DNA of 64,000 bases, from positions 1 to 64,000 of the forward strand of contig JBJEPQ010000045.1 of NCBI GenBank assembly GCA_051881315.1, in the 5' to 3' direction. Below are positions 14,645 through 23,044 of the stretch, in pieces. How positions within the stretch are numbered: position 1 is the first letter of the stretch; the number at the start of each line of letters is the position of its first letter. The notes beneath the pieces are model-generated. The model was given only the letters and a program-made list of their open reading frames with translations. It did not search any database and was not told the origin of the DNA. This DNA is from CAG-488 sp051881315. GTDB lineage: Bacteria; Bacillota; Clostridia; Oscillospirales; Acutalibacteraceae. Made by a program: the position numbers and the translations under genes.

Positions 14645-17173
14645 TTATCGGATATCCGTTACCTGATAGCCCTGCTCGGAAACAGCCTGCTTCAAAACAT
14701 CATCGGGAATCTCTTTTTCGAGCGTTACAACGGCAGTTCCGGTCTTGTGGCTGACTTCGGCATTTTTCACGCCGTCAAGTGCTTCAAGAGCCTTTTTTGT
14801 GTGCATCTCACAATGTCCGCACATCATACCTTCAATTTTTAATGTCTTTTCCATTGTTTTTGTCTCCTTTTCGTTTGTGATTTTTAATTTATTCTTGATT
14901 TTGTGATCCCGTTTGGAATCGTGCATCTTAAAGAAATTTAAGCGCAGAGCGTTGGTGACAACACAGAAGCTTGACAAGCTCATTGCCGCCGCCGCAAACA
15001 TCGGATTGAGCTGCCAGCCGAACACACCGATAAATACGCCGGCTGCCAAAGGAATACCGATAATGTTATAGATAAACGCCCAGAACAGATTTTCGTGAAT
15101 ATTCCGCAGCGTTGCACGGCTCAGACGAATTGCCGCAGGAACATCGGACAGACGGCTTTTCATCAGCACCACATCTGCCGCATCAATCGCAACATCTGCG
15201 CCTGCACCGATGGCAATGCCGATATCGGCACTTGTAAGCGCAGGAGCGTCATTTATGCCGTCACCGACCATTATGACATTTCCTTTTTTCTGCAACCCAC
15301 GGATTACGCTTTCCTTTCCGTCGGGAAGCACCCCGGCAATCACTTCATCAACGCCCGCCTTTGCTCCGATGGCTTTAGCCGTACGTTCGTTATCGCCTGT
15401 CAGCATCACCACATGGATGCCCATATTCTGCATTTCTTTAATCGCCTGCGGACTGTCCTCTTTGATAATATCCGCAACGGCGATAATACCGCAAAGCTCA
15501 CCGTCACAGGTAAAGAACAACGGCGTTTTTCCTTCTTCCGAGAGCCGCTCGGATTTTTCTTTTATTTCATCAGTCACAGGAATTTGTTCGCTGATAAATT
15601 TATAACTGCCGCCAATCAGGACAGCACCGTCAAGCGTTGCGGTAAGTCCGTTGCCCGGCAAGGCTTTGAACTGCTCAACATCATCAACTGCCAAGCCCTC
15701 CTGCTCCGCCCTTTGAGTGATTGCCCGTGCCAGCGGATGCTCGCTTTTTTTCTCCAGCGCATAGGCAACAGACAAAAGCTCCTTTTCGCTTCTTCCGTTT
15801 ACCGGGATAATATCGGTAACTGTCGGTTCTCCCTGCGTTATCGTTCCCGTCTTATCAAGCGCAACAATCTGCGTTTTTCCCGTTTTTTCCAAAGAAACAG
15901 CCGTCTTGAACAGAATACCGTTTTTTGCTCCCTTTCCGTTACCGACCATTATGGCAACAGGTGTTGCAAGGCCGAGCGCACACGGACAGCTGATTACCAA
16001 TACGGAAATGCCTCTCGCCAAAGCAAATCCCACCGTCTGACCTGCGATAAGCCATGCAATAACGGTTATCACCGCAATGACAATAACAGCAGGAACAAAC
16101 ACACCCGACACCTTGTCCGCAACTTTAGCAATCGGTGCTTTTGTTGCGGCGGCATCGCTGACCATCTGAATAATCTGCGAAAGCGTGGTGTCCTCGCCTA
16201 CTCTCGTCGCTTCACATCGGATAAATCCCGATCGGTTCAGCGTTCCGGCAGAAACCGTACTGCCGACCGTTTTGTCAACAGGAATACTCTCACCCGTCAG
16301 CGTGGATTCATCTACTGCGCTGTTTCCCTCTAAAACGGTTCCGTCCACAGGGATATTTTCACCCGGTCGCACGACAAAGATATCACCCTTTGCCACCTGC
16401 TCAATCGGCACGGTAATTTCTGTACCGTCTCTGTCGAGCGTGGCTGTCTTGGGAGCCAGCTTCATCAGCCCTTTCAGAGCGTCTGTCGTTTTGCCCTTTG
16501 AGCGTGCCTCAAGCATCTTACCGAGGGTTATCAGCGCAAGTATCATTGCGGCGGATTCAAAGTAAAACTCGTGCATATAGGACATCACGGCTTCTGCGTT
16601 GCCCTTGACTTGAGCATCAGTCATTGCAAAGAGAGCAAAGGTGCTGTAACCGAAGGCGGCCGTAGCGCCCAAGGCAACCAATGCGTCCATATTCGGCGCA
16701 CGGTGGAGCAAGCTCTTAAATCCGCTGATAAAAAACTTCTGATTGATAATCATAATCGCAACCGTCAGCAAGAGCTGTAAAAGCCCCATTGCCACATGGT
16801 TATTGTCGAAGAAAGGCGGCAGAGGCCAGCCCCACATCATATGCCCCATAGAAACATACATCAGAACGATCAAAAAAACGAGAGAGGCAATAAGCCGCTT
16901 TTTAAGCGCAGGAGTTTCCCTGTCCTTCAGTGCATCTTCATCGGCAGACGACCGTGTGCTTCGCTCTTTATTTCCTTTTTTCAGCGTGGCTTCATATCCT
17001 GCGTCACGAACTGCGGCAATTATTTCCTCCGAGTCGGCAGTTCCCTCAACTCCCATAGAATTGGTCAGAAGGCTGACCGAGCATGAGGTTACGCCTTTAA
17101 CGCCCGAAACAGCTTTTTCCACTCGGGCAGTGCAGGCGGCACAGCTCATACCGTTTACTGAATATTGCTCCAT
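14645..17173 (-). CDS. copA: Copper-exporting P1B-type ATPase with C-terminal CopZ-like domain
   Basis: An 842-residue copper pump. An N-terminal heavy-metal domain has CxxC at 11-14 (GMSCAAC). Eight membrane helices follow, with the CPC metal site near 396, the phosphorylated Asp in DKTGT near 439 and GDGINDAP near 637. Unusually, after the last membrane helix a Lys-rich linker leads to a second complete heavy-metal domain (774-842, CxxC at 785-788). A separate ribosome-binding site precedes that domain (see 14852-14871). It follows csoR by 21 bases in one operon and should be induced by copper through CsoR. Confidence 0.95.
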   Translation of the reverse strand: MEQYSVNGMSCAACTARVEKAVSGVKGVTSCSVSLLTNSMGVEGTADSEEIIAAVRDAGYEATLKKGNKERSTRSSADEDALKDRETPALKKRLIASLVFLIVLMYVSMGHMMWGWPLPPFFDNNHVAMGLLQLLLTVAIMIINQKFFISGFKSLLHRAPNMDALVALGATAAFGYSTFALFAMTDAQVKGNAEAVMSYMHEFYFESAAMILALITLGKMLEARSKGKTTDALKGLMKLAPKTATLDRDGTEITVPIEQVAKGDIFVVRPGENIPVDGTVLEGNSAVDESTLTGESIPVDKTVGSTVSAGTLNRSGFIRCEATRVGEDTTLSQIIQMVSDAAATKAPIAKVADKVSGVFVPAVIVIAVITVIAWLIAGQTVGFALARGISVLVISCPCALGLATPVAIMVGNGKGAKNGILFKTAVSLEKTGKTQIVALDKTGTITQGEPTVTDIIPVNGRSEKELLSVAYALEKKSEHPLARAITQRAEQEGLAVDDVEQFKALPGNGLTATLDGAVLIGGSYKFISEQIPVTDEIKEKSERLSEEGKTPLFFTCDGELCGIIAVADIIKEDSPQAIKEMQNMGIHVVMLTGDNERTAKAIGAKAGVDEVIAGVLPDGKESVIRGLQKKGNVIMVGDGINDAPALTSADIGIAIGAGADVAIDAADVVLMKSRLSDVPAAIRLSRATLRNIHENLFWAFIYNIIGIPLAAGVFIGVFGWQLNPMFAAAAMSLSSFCVVTNALRLNFFKMHDSKRDHKIKNKLKITNEKETKTMEKTLKIEGMMCGHCEMHTKKALEALDGVKNAEVSHKTGTAVVTLEKEIPDDVLKQAVSEQGYQVTDIR
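14852..14871 (-). promoter_or_regulatory. Internal ribosome-binding site and start for a free CopZ-like chaperone
   Basis: Inside copA, in frame, AAAGGAGA (14871-14864) lies nine bases before an ATG at 14854. Translation from there would give a 69-residue protein, MEKTLKIEGMMCGHC..., which is a complete CopZ-sized copper chaperone ending at the copA stop codon (14645). The site is as good as those of true genes in this window. Both a fused and a free product are likely, by inference. Confidence 0.55.
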
Positions 17174-17194
17174 AGTTTATTTGTAACGCCTCCT

Positions 17195-17503
17195 TTATTT
17201 CATCAGCTTTTGCAGAGTTGCCACTAACTCGTCAATTACTTCATCTTTACCGTCACGGATGTCTCTGGCAACGCAACCCTTAATATGGCTCGCCAACAGT
17301 TCTTTATTAAAAGCATTGACCGCAGCGTTTACAGCGGCGGACTGAATTAAAATATCAGCGCAGTAAGCGTCTTTTTCCACCATTCCTCTGATCCCGCGAA
17401 TCTGCCCTTCAATTCGGTTAAGGCGGTGTATCAGCTTTTTGCGTTCTTCCTCTGAACGGTCTGTTGTTTTTCCGCAGCAGCCGCATACTTTTTTATCAGA
17501 CAT
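17195..17503 (-). CDS. csoR: CsoR-family copper-sensing repressor
   Basis: A 102-residue all-helical regulator with the copper triad of CsoR: Cys48 (YCADIL), His73 and Cys77 (SHIKGC). An N-terminal CGCCGK motif adds extra cysteines. CsoR dimers/tetramers bind GC-rich palindromes and let go when Cu(I) binds. The ATG at 17503 is chosen from AAAGGA nine bases upstream; the longer frame reads through the operator. Two palindromes upstream match the known CsoR box, and copA follows directly, so this is a self-regulated copper-export operon. Confidence 0.92.
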   Translation of the reverse strand: MSDKKVCGCCGKTTDRSEEERKKLIHRLNRIEGQIRGIRGMVEKDAYCADILIQSAAVNAAVNAFNKELLASHIKGCVARDIRDGKDEVIDELVATLQKLMK

Positions 17504-17518
17504 CAACATCATCCTTTC

Positions 17519-17535
17519 ATACCCCGAGGGGGTAT
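17519..17535. promoter_or_regulatory. CsoR operator 1
   Basis: The perfect palindrome ATACCCC-GAG-GGGGTAT lies between the -10 box and the csoR start. It matches the published CsoR-type box ATACCCC...GGGGTAT. Confidence 0.85.
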
Positions 17536-17539
17536 TTTC

Positions 17540-17568
17540 ATTATATACCCCGACGGGGTATATGTCAA
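17540..17568 (-). promoter_or_regulatory. csoR-copA promoter
   Basis: Minus strand TTGACA (17568-17563), a 17-base spacer and TATAAT (17545-17540): perfect consensus. The spacer is almost entirely operator 2, so repressor binding must block RNA polymerase. Confidence 0.92.
17543..17563. promoter_or_regulatory. CsoR operator 2, inside the promoter spacer
   Basis: The palindrome TATACCCC-GAC-GGGGTATA (17544-17562) extends by one matched pair on each side. It has the same half-sites and 3-base centre as operator 1; the centres lie 26 bases apart. Confidence 0.9.
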
Positions 17569-17668
17569 TAGAAAAACTGCCTATCCTCAAATTATTTTTT
17601 TAATATAATTCCTAAAAATACATCTTCTTCGACCAATAGAGTTTTCTAACTGATCTCTAATCAAAAAA

Positions 17669-17693
17669 AGGCGGACGAATTGTCCGACCGCCT
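17669..17693 (-). terminator. Terminator upstream of csoR
   Basis: Minus strand AGGCGG...CCGCCT with an inner GGAC-AATTC-GTCC option is followed by seven T. It would stop transcripts from the EcsC gene before csoR. Confidence 0.7.
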
Positions 17694-17841
17694 GAAATTT
17701 GGTTGTTAAATTTTAATTCATGCAAAAACAGTTACTCAAAAGAGTCACCTTTTCAACAGATGATTTCATGTAGATTTAAAATACATGTTTTACAAAAAAG
17801 TTCGTACAAAGACAAAACATAAAGTAAAATTCACCTATCAC

Positions 17842-17909
17842 ATTTGCGAAGCAAATATTTTATAGCGACAGCTATTTCATATCCGTAGGATATTTCGCTC
17901 GCCGCAGGC
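17842..17909. repeat. Hairpin-mosaic repeat, inverted copy of 3568-3637
   Basis: Hairpins in order: ATTTGC-GAA-GCAAAT (17842-17856), TAGC-GACA-GCTA (17863-17874), ATATCC-GTA-GGATAT (17879-17893) and GCC-GCA-GGC (17901-17909). These are the same stems, in reverse complement order, as four of the hairpins at 3568-3637, with mostly different loops. The TAGCGACAGCTA hairpin is identical. No gene is present in 17591-18134. Confidence 0.75.
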
Positions 17910-17953
17910 AATTTTTATTGAAAATGGGCTGTTATGAAAACACCGAAGAAATG

Positions 17954-18040
17954 CGATGCGCTCCAATCGAGCAGGGCGACTATGTTTTCGAGGGGCAATA
18001 TCAAGTCCGGTTTTCTGAATCCATGAGCCTAATTTCAAAG
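17954..18040 (+). repeat. Dispersed repeat, second copy of window positions 1-38
   Basis: CGATGCGCTCCAA and GCGACTATGTTTT match the start of the window. Here the T-arm-like hairpin is lost or diverged. As at the first site it lies next to a hairpin-mosaic array. Confidence 0.5.
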
Positions 18041-18081
18041 AAACAAGAAACACAAGCTAAACAGTTTCGCAAATAACAACC

Positions 18082-18114
18082 CTCCTTGCTCGGATAACCG
18101 TTTGCAAGGAGGTT
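18082..18114. terminator. Hairpin at 3' end of EcsC gene
   Basis: CCTCCTTGC and GCAAGGAGG form a 9-bp stem with a 14-base loop just past the stop codon. The T run is weak on both strands, so termination is likely but unproven. Confidence 0.5.
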
Positions 18115-18134
18115 CATTGTTTAGAGAGTATGAA

Positions 18135-19148
18135 TTAAATTTTCAAAAGCAATTCTGCTTTTTTGCTGTCAAATTCTTCTTGAGTAATTATACCCATTTC
18201 TTTGAGATCCGAAAGCTTTTTAATAGCCTCAAAAGCATCCTCGCTTTCCGAGGTTTGTTCCTTTTTCTTCTTTGTAAACAATCCTGATATATTATTTCCA
18301 AGCATTTTACTGTTTTCAAGAATTTTGGTTTTCACATCCTGATTTTTTGATTCTTCATTTGTTTCATCAACATCTATTGTTTCGATTATCTGAATATCTT
18401 TTTCCATTTCTTCTTCGGTATAACCAAAATTTGCACTATCGAGCGCAGATTGCAATCTGTTTGCCATAGGCATCATAGATGCAAAATTCATGCCACCGGA
18501 TATTACTCCACCAATTACAGGAATTGCTTTTGAAATACCTTTCGCAACAGTAGATTTAGTTACCTTAATGCCAATTGCTTTTCCAATTTGCTTTACCATT
18601 GGATACCAAAATGTTTTTGTTAAAGCTTTTTGCGGCAACTTTTTCAGCGTTGTTTTTGCAATTTGAGTAGACAGCACTCTAACACCGGATACTGCACCAG
18701 ACACCCCAAACATCACGCCACAATACAGCAAAAGTTGATTTTGGACTTTTTCATCATCCACTTGACCGTTTTGCCATAAATCGTCCGCACCGTACAAATA
18801 TGATAATTCCTGTGCAAGTCGTAAAGCCATTCCGAAGAATTGAAGCACATCTGCCGGAATTGTTGCAGCCATGGCTAAACCGCCTGGTATACCTGCTGCA
18901 AACGAAGCTATGGACGATTGACTTGTTCTCTTAAAAATCAATTTGTTTGCCATTTGAGTAAGCTTTTCTTGCGTCACACCGGCTTGAATCGGTCCAAAAT
19001 CAAGTACATCTTGGATTGCTACATCTTCTGTTGAGAACATCTCAGACAAAAATTTTCTTCTGTCAACTTTTACTCCGGGGATCTGCACCGCAGAGGTTAT
19101 AACACCCTCTAACGCAAATTCCTTTTCCGTATTATGTTCTTCACTCAT
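18135..19148 (-). CDS. EcsC-family protein with C-terminal SHOCT domain
   Basis: A 337-residue protein. Residues of about 60-250 match the EcsC family (AAGIPGGLAMAATIPADV, then hydrophobic Gly/Ala/Val stretches including IPVIGGVISGGMNFASMM). A charged linker follows, and the last 30 residues form a SHOCT motif (IKKLSDLKEMGIITQEEFDSKK). SHOCT is a short oligomerisation or membrane-targeting module on stress-related proteins. EcsC proteins are of unknown biochemical role. The start is set by GAAGGA upstream of the ATG at 19148. It has its own promoter at 19226-19254 and no related neighbours. Confidence 0.8.
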   Translation of the reverse strand: MSEEHNTEKEFALEGVITSAVQIPGVKVDRRKFLSEMFSTEDVAIQDVLDFGPIQAGVTQEKLTQMANKLIFKRTSQSSIASFAAGIPGGLAMAATIPADVLQFFGMALRLAQELSYLYGADDLWQNGQVDDEKVQNQLLLYCGVMFGVSGAVSGVRVLSTQIAKTTLKKLPQKALTKTFWYPMVKQIGKAIGIKVTKSTVAKGISKAIPVIGGVISGGMNFASMMPMANRLQSALDSANFGYTEEEMEKDIQIIETIDVDETNEESKNQDVKTKILENSKMLGNNISGLFTKKKKEQTSESEDAFEAIKKLSDLKEMGIITQEEFDSKKAELLLKI

Positions 19149-19225
19149 TATTATTCCTTCTTTCTTTTTTGACCAGTGGTCTTTCTCAATAGCGTTTGTT
19201 TTTTTCGCGAACAAACAACAATATG

Positions 19226-19254
19226 ATTATAATACAACAATCATCTATTGACAA
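19226..19254 (-). promoter_or_regulatory. Promoter for EcsC gene
   Basis: Minus strand TTGTCA (19254-19249), a 17-base spacer and TATAAT (19231-19226). The -35 box lies inside the 17-bp tandem repeat at 19239-19272. Confidence 0.7.
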
Positions 19255-19272
19255 TAATCATCTATTGACAAT
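19239..19272. repeat. 17-bp perfect tandem duplication in divergent promoter region
   Basis: The unit AATCATCTATTGACAAT occurs twice head to tail without mismatch. It covers the -35 of the EcsC promoter and places TTGACA twice on the plus strand. It may be a doubled regulator site or a slippage event. Confidence 0.8.
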
Positions 19273-19399
19273 AAATAATTAAGAAAAATAGGAATTTATG
19301 ATTATAGCATTATTTTTTCTGTTTTCCCATTGATTTACGTTCGCATTTGTTTTATTATTATCTTACCGCAAAAGGATTACAAAAGAACGGAGATTTGTT

Positions 19400-21781
19400 A
19401 TGGACAGATATGCAAGATTCAGATATCAGCCGTGTATTCCGCTCGGACGTCACGGAAGAAAGGTGACCGGCTCTCCCGCTCATGCGGCGCTCTCAAGAAA
19501 AGCGGCAGGCGAGGGAATGGTGCTCCTTAAAAACGAAAACAACGCTTTGCCGTTTAAAAAGGGTGAAAAGATTGCCCTTTTCGGCAAGGCGACGATCGAA
19601 TACATAAAGGGCGGCGGCGGAAGCGGCGATGTTCACTGTGCCTACACCCACAACATTTTTGACGGCTTCGCTCAGAAAGAGGCGGAGGGCAAGCTCGGCG
19701 TTTATATGCCGACCGTCGAATACTACAAGGAATACGTTAAGGAGCAGAGCAAATTTGTTCCGACATCTGACGATATCGAAAAGACATGGAGCATAGTCAA
19801 TGCAATGGATTTCTGTCAGGAAAAGGACGATATCATCTACGACACCTTTGCAAGTATGCACGTTCCGGAGGCCGACGTTCCCGATGAGCTGATCGTCTCG
19901 GCGGCAGAAAAAGCAGATGCGGCAGTTGTTACCCTCAGCCGCTTTTCTGCCGAGGGCGTAGACCGCCGTGCCGTTGACGGTGACTACTACCTTTCCGATG
20001 TTGAAAAGCGTCTTATTGACAGGGTTTCGGCGGCTTTTGAAAAGACGGTTATCGTTATCAATTCGGGTGCGCTCATCGACTGTGAATATTTTGCCGAGAA
20101 CGGCAAGGTTCAGGGAATTCTTTTCGGCTGGCAGGGCGGCATGGAGGGCGGCATGGCTGTTGCCGATATCCTCTGCGGCGACGTCAATCCGTCGGGCAAG
20201 CTCGGCGATACCATTCCGAAGTCCTATGACGATTATGAGAACGGAAAGATTTTCCAGACAGGCTATGAGCATCTTGACTACGAGGACGACATTTATGTCG
20301 GCTACCGCTATTTTGAAACAATTCCCGGAGCGGCGGAAAAAGTATGCTATCCGTTCGGCTTCGGTCTTTCGTACACGACCTTTGAGATGAGCGGCGCTTT
20401 CTGCGGCGAGACGGACGGAAAGATCGTTGCCGCCGTAACGGTAAAGAACACGGGCAACGCCGCAGGCAAAGAGGTTATTCAGCTCTATTACAGCGCACCT
20501 CAGGGCAAGCTCGGCAAGCCGTCAAAGGAGCTTGCAACATTCACAAAGACGAAACTTCTTGCTCCCGGCGAAAGCCAGACCGTTGCGCTGAGCTTTGACA
20601 TTAACGATATGGCAAGCTTTGACGATCTCGGCAAGGTTCAGAAATCGGCGTTCTTGCTTGAAAAGGGCGAATATACATTCCACCTCGGCAACTCGGTAAG
20701 AAATACCCGTCAGCTCGGCTATAAATTTGTAGCCGAAGACGATATCATCGTAATGCAGTCCAAGTCGCTCCTCACTCCGTTTAAGCTTGAAAAGCGTCTG
20801 CTTGCGGACGGCACATATGAAACACTTCCTCAGGGTGAGCCGCACTATTATTCCGAAAGGAACAAGGCCGTTGATGTGAAAGCTCCCGAAGCGGAGGTCA
20901 GGTTTGACGATGTCGGCACTGAGGCTGAGCTTGACGCTTTCATCAAGCAGTTCACCGAGGACGAGCTGATCGAGTTCGTAGGCGGACATCCGTTCCGTTC
21001 ATCGGTCTGCAACACAGGCGCATTCGGAGGTCTTGACCGTCTTGCAGTTCCTGCTGTTCCGACGGCTGACGGCCCTGCCGGAGTTCGTCTTGACGAAAAA
21101 ACGGGCGTTCCGACAACCGCATGGCCGTGTGCAACGCTCCTTGCCTGCACATGGAATACCGAGCTTATTCAGGAGGTCGGTGCGGCAGGCGGAGCCGAGC
21201 TTAAAGAGAACAACCTCGGCGTATGGCTTGCTCCTGCGATGAACATTCACCGCAATCCGCTCTGCGGACGTAACTTTGAATACTTCTCCGAGGATCCCGT
21301 GCTTGCCGGAAAATGCTGTGCCGCCGATGTGCTCGGCATACAGTCCAACAAGGTTGCGGTCTCGGTCAAGCACTTTGCCTGCAACAACAGGGAGTCCAAC
21401 CGCTTTGAGTGCGATTCGAGAGTTTCCGAGCGTGCGCTCAGAGAAATTTATCTCAGAGGCTTTGAGATTTGCGTCAAGGACGCCGATCCGTGGACGATAA
21501 TGTCCTCATACAACCTCATCAACGGCAACCACACCTCGACAAGCTATGAGCTTCTGACGGAAATCCTTAGAAACGAATGGGGCTTCAACGGAATTGTTAC
21601 GACCGACTGGGGCGTACACAGCGCAAACTCCGACGAGATCATTGCCGGAAACGATATCAAGATGGGCGAGGGCGATCCCAAGGAGCTTAAAGCCGCATTT
21701 GAGAGCGGAAAGCTCACAAGAGCCGACCTTGAGCCGTGCGTGAAGCGCATACTTCAGATGACAATGAAATTTGCGGAGTAA
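19400..21781 (+). CDS. GH3 beta-glucosidase with swapped domain order
   Basis: A 793-residue GH3 enzyme in which the usual C-terminal domain comes first (GMVLLKNENNALPF near residue 39, then FGKATIEYIKGGGGSGDV), followed by a fibronectin-III-like region and then the TIM-barrel half (DGPAGVR, APAMNIHRNPLCGRNFEYFS, KHFACNN). The catalytic nucleophile Asp is in IVTTDWG near residue 736, close to the C-terminus. The same permutation is known from Ruminococcus albus and Butyrivibrio beta-glucosidases. There is no signal peptide, so it should cleave imported beta-glucosides. GGAG precedes the ATG; a family-A terminator follows. Confidence 0.9.
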   Translation: MDRYARFRYQPCIPLGRHGRKVTGSPAHAALSRKAAGEGMVLLKNENNALPFKKGEKIALFGKATIEYIKGGGGSGDVHCAYTHNIFDGFAQKEAEGKLGVYMPTVEYYKEYVKEQSKFVPTSDDIEKTWSIVNAMDFCQEKDDIIYDTFASMHVPEADVPDELIVSAAEKADAAVVTLSRFSAEGVDRRAVDGDYYLSDVEKRLIDRVSAAFEKTVIVINSGALIDCEYFAENGKVQGILFGWQGGMEGGMAVADILCGDVNPSGKLGDTIPKSYDDYENGKIFQTGYEHLDYEDDIYVGYRYFETIPGAAEKVCYPFGFGLSYTTFEMSGAFCGETDGKIVAAVTVKNTGNAAGKEVIQLYYSAPQGKLGKPSKELATFTKTKLLAPGESQTVALSFDINDMASFDDLGKVQKSAFLLEKGEYTFHLGNSVRNTRQLGYKFVAEDDIIVMQSKSLLTPFKLEKRLLADGTYETLPQGEPHYYSERNKAVDVKAPEAEVRFDDVGTEAELDAFIKQFTEDELIEFVGGHPFRSSVCNTGAFGGLDRLAVPAVPTADGPAGVRLDEKTGVPTTAWPCATLLACTWNTELIQEVGAAGGAELKENNLGVWLAPAMNIHRNPLCGRNFEYFSEDPVLAGKCCAADVLGIQSNKVAVSVKHFACNNRESNRFECDSRVSERALREIYLRGFEICVKDADPWTIMSSYNLINGNHTSTSYELLTEILRNEWGFNGIVTTDWGVHSANSDEIIAGNDIKMGEGDPKELKAAFESGKLTRADLEPCVKRILQMTMKFAE

Positions 21782-21807
21782 TAGTTACTGAAAAATAAAT
21801 ATGACAA

Positions 21808-21844
21808 AAGGCTTGTATCGGATTGATTTTCCGTTACAAGCCTT
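21808..21844. terminator. Terminator (family A copy 1)
   Basis: AAGGCTTGTA (21808-21817) pairs with TACAAGCCTT (21835-21844), then GTTTT. The same stem and the first loop bases TCGG recur at 32143-32180. It serves the convergent GH3 and glycerophosphotransferase genes. Confidence 0.85.
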
Positions 21845-21864
21845 GTTTTCTGCTTTTCGTTTAT

Positions 21865-23034
21865 TTACATAACTGCGTATTCGGCAATTCGCCTTACACA
21901 TTCGCCGTCGCAGGCGCCCATAAATTTCTCCCTGAACGCAGGGATTCTGTCCTCACGGAAGTCGCCGCTTCGGATTGCTTCAATTATCTCGTCATTGTCA
22001 ATAACTATCTTGCCGGGGACGAAGCTCTTGTAATCGAAATAAAAGCTCCTGTCGTGCTCATACTGCTCAAGGTCATAGGCGTAGAAAAGCATCGGCTTTC
22101 CGAGCAGGGAGTATTCGAATATCAGCGATGAATAGTCGGCGATGAGTATATCTGCGGCGCAGAGTGCCGTTTCAATTTTCAGACTGTTCGAGCCGTCAAA
22201 GACGAAATCGCCGTACTTTTCTTTTTCCTCGTCTGTTATACCGAATTTCTTCGCCGTGAACGGGTGAAGCTTCAGCACGAGGGCATAATCCTTGCCGAAA
22301 GCCTCTTTCAGCTTTGCATAGTCGAGAGGATTTTCATTATACGCCTGTTCGGGTGAATTGCCTCGGAACGTGGGCGCATAGAGAATGATTTTTCTGTCGC
22401 CGATCTCAGGGAAGATTTTCAGAAGCTCATCTCTCTGAGCCGCAACGAAATCACCGTCAAAATAGATGTCGGTTCTCGGAGTTCCGAAAGCCTTAACCCT
22501 GCGCTCGGAGCATCGGAAAGCCTCGGCATAGCAGGGAATGACCGCCTCGGACGAGACGAAAACATCGGTGTATGTATTGTGCATCGGGAAACGGAGCATA
22601 TCCTCACGCTTGCCGCCCCACGGAAGATCGAGCGTGGAATAGCCCCACTTTTTGAACGCTCCGCAGGCGTGCCAGAGCTGAATTACCTTCGTCCCCTTTT
22701 TCGGCTGATGGGCATAAACGGGATCGAAATTATCGGTGATAAAAACGCACTTGCACTGAGCGTAGAACTTTTGAAATTTGAAATCGAACAATATCCTTTT
22801 CAGCGGATTTTGCGGCGACTGCATTATGCGGCAGTCATAACCTCTCTCGCTTAAAAAGTCGTATATTCCCGTCATATTGTCGGGCATCTCGGTATAATTC
22901 TTGCTGTATGCAAAAAGAACGAGCTTTTCATTGATCGGCTTGTTTTTATAGAGATTGAATGCAAGCGGCCACAGCCAAAAGAAAAGTATTTTCCGCCTTA
23001 AAATGACGAGCTTTTTCTTGAAACCGTTCATCAT
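21865..23034 (-). CDS. CDP-glycerol glycerophosphotransferase family protein
   Basis: A 389-residue protein of the TagB/TagF type: a basic N-terminus with a membrane-associating stretch (KILFFWLWPLAFNLY), then the two Rossmann-like halves with VIQLWHACGAFKKWGYS, KLHPFTAKK and ILIADYSSLIFEYSLLGKP. The DYSS-type motif and HPH-like region are family hallmarks. Members add glycerol- or ribitol-phosphate to wall or surface glycans. The ATG at 23034 has AGGGGTGAT just upstream. It starts 10 bases after the sialidase-like gene's stop, so the two are co-transcribed; the pairing of a glycan hydrolase with a surface-polymer enzyme is unexpected. Confidence 0.85.
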   Translation of the reverse strand: MMNGFKKKLVILRRKILFFWLWPLAFNLYKNKPINEKLVLFAYSKNYTEMPDNMTGIYDFLSERGYDCRIMQSPQNPLKRILFDFKFQKFYAQCKCVFITDNFDPVYAHQPKKGTKVIQLWHACGAFKKWGYSTLDLPWGGKREDMLRFPMHNTYTDVFVSSEAVIPCYAEAFRCSERRVKAFGTPRTDIYFDGDFVAAQRDELLKIFPEIGDRKIILYAPTFRGNSPEQAYNENPLDYAKLKEAFGKDYALVLKLHPFTAKKFGITDEEKEKYGDFVFDGSNSLKIETALCAADILIADYSSLIFEYSLLGKPMLFYAYDLEQYEHDRSFYFDYKSFVPGKIVIDNDEIIEAIRSGDFREDRIPAFREKFMGACDGECVRRIAEYAVM

Positions 23035-23044
23035 ATCACCCCTG

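Noticed and set aside
15095..16333. 412-codon plus-strand frame opposite copA
   Set aside because: Cys/Arg/His-rich low-plausibility protein; copA on the other strand is certain.
17504..17590. N-terminal extension of CsoR
   Set aside because: It covers the promoter and both operators; a good ribosome site precedes the ATG at 17503.
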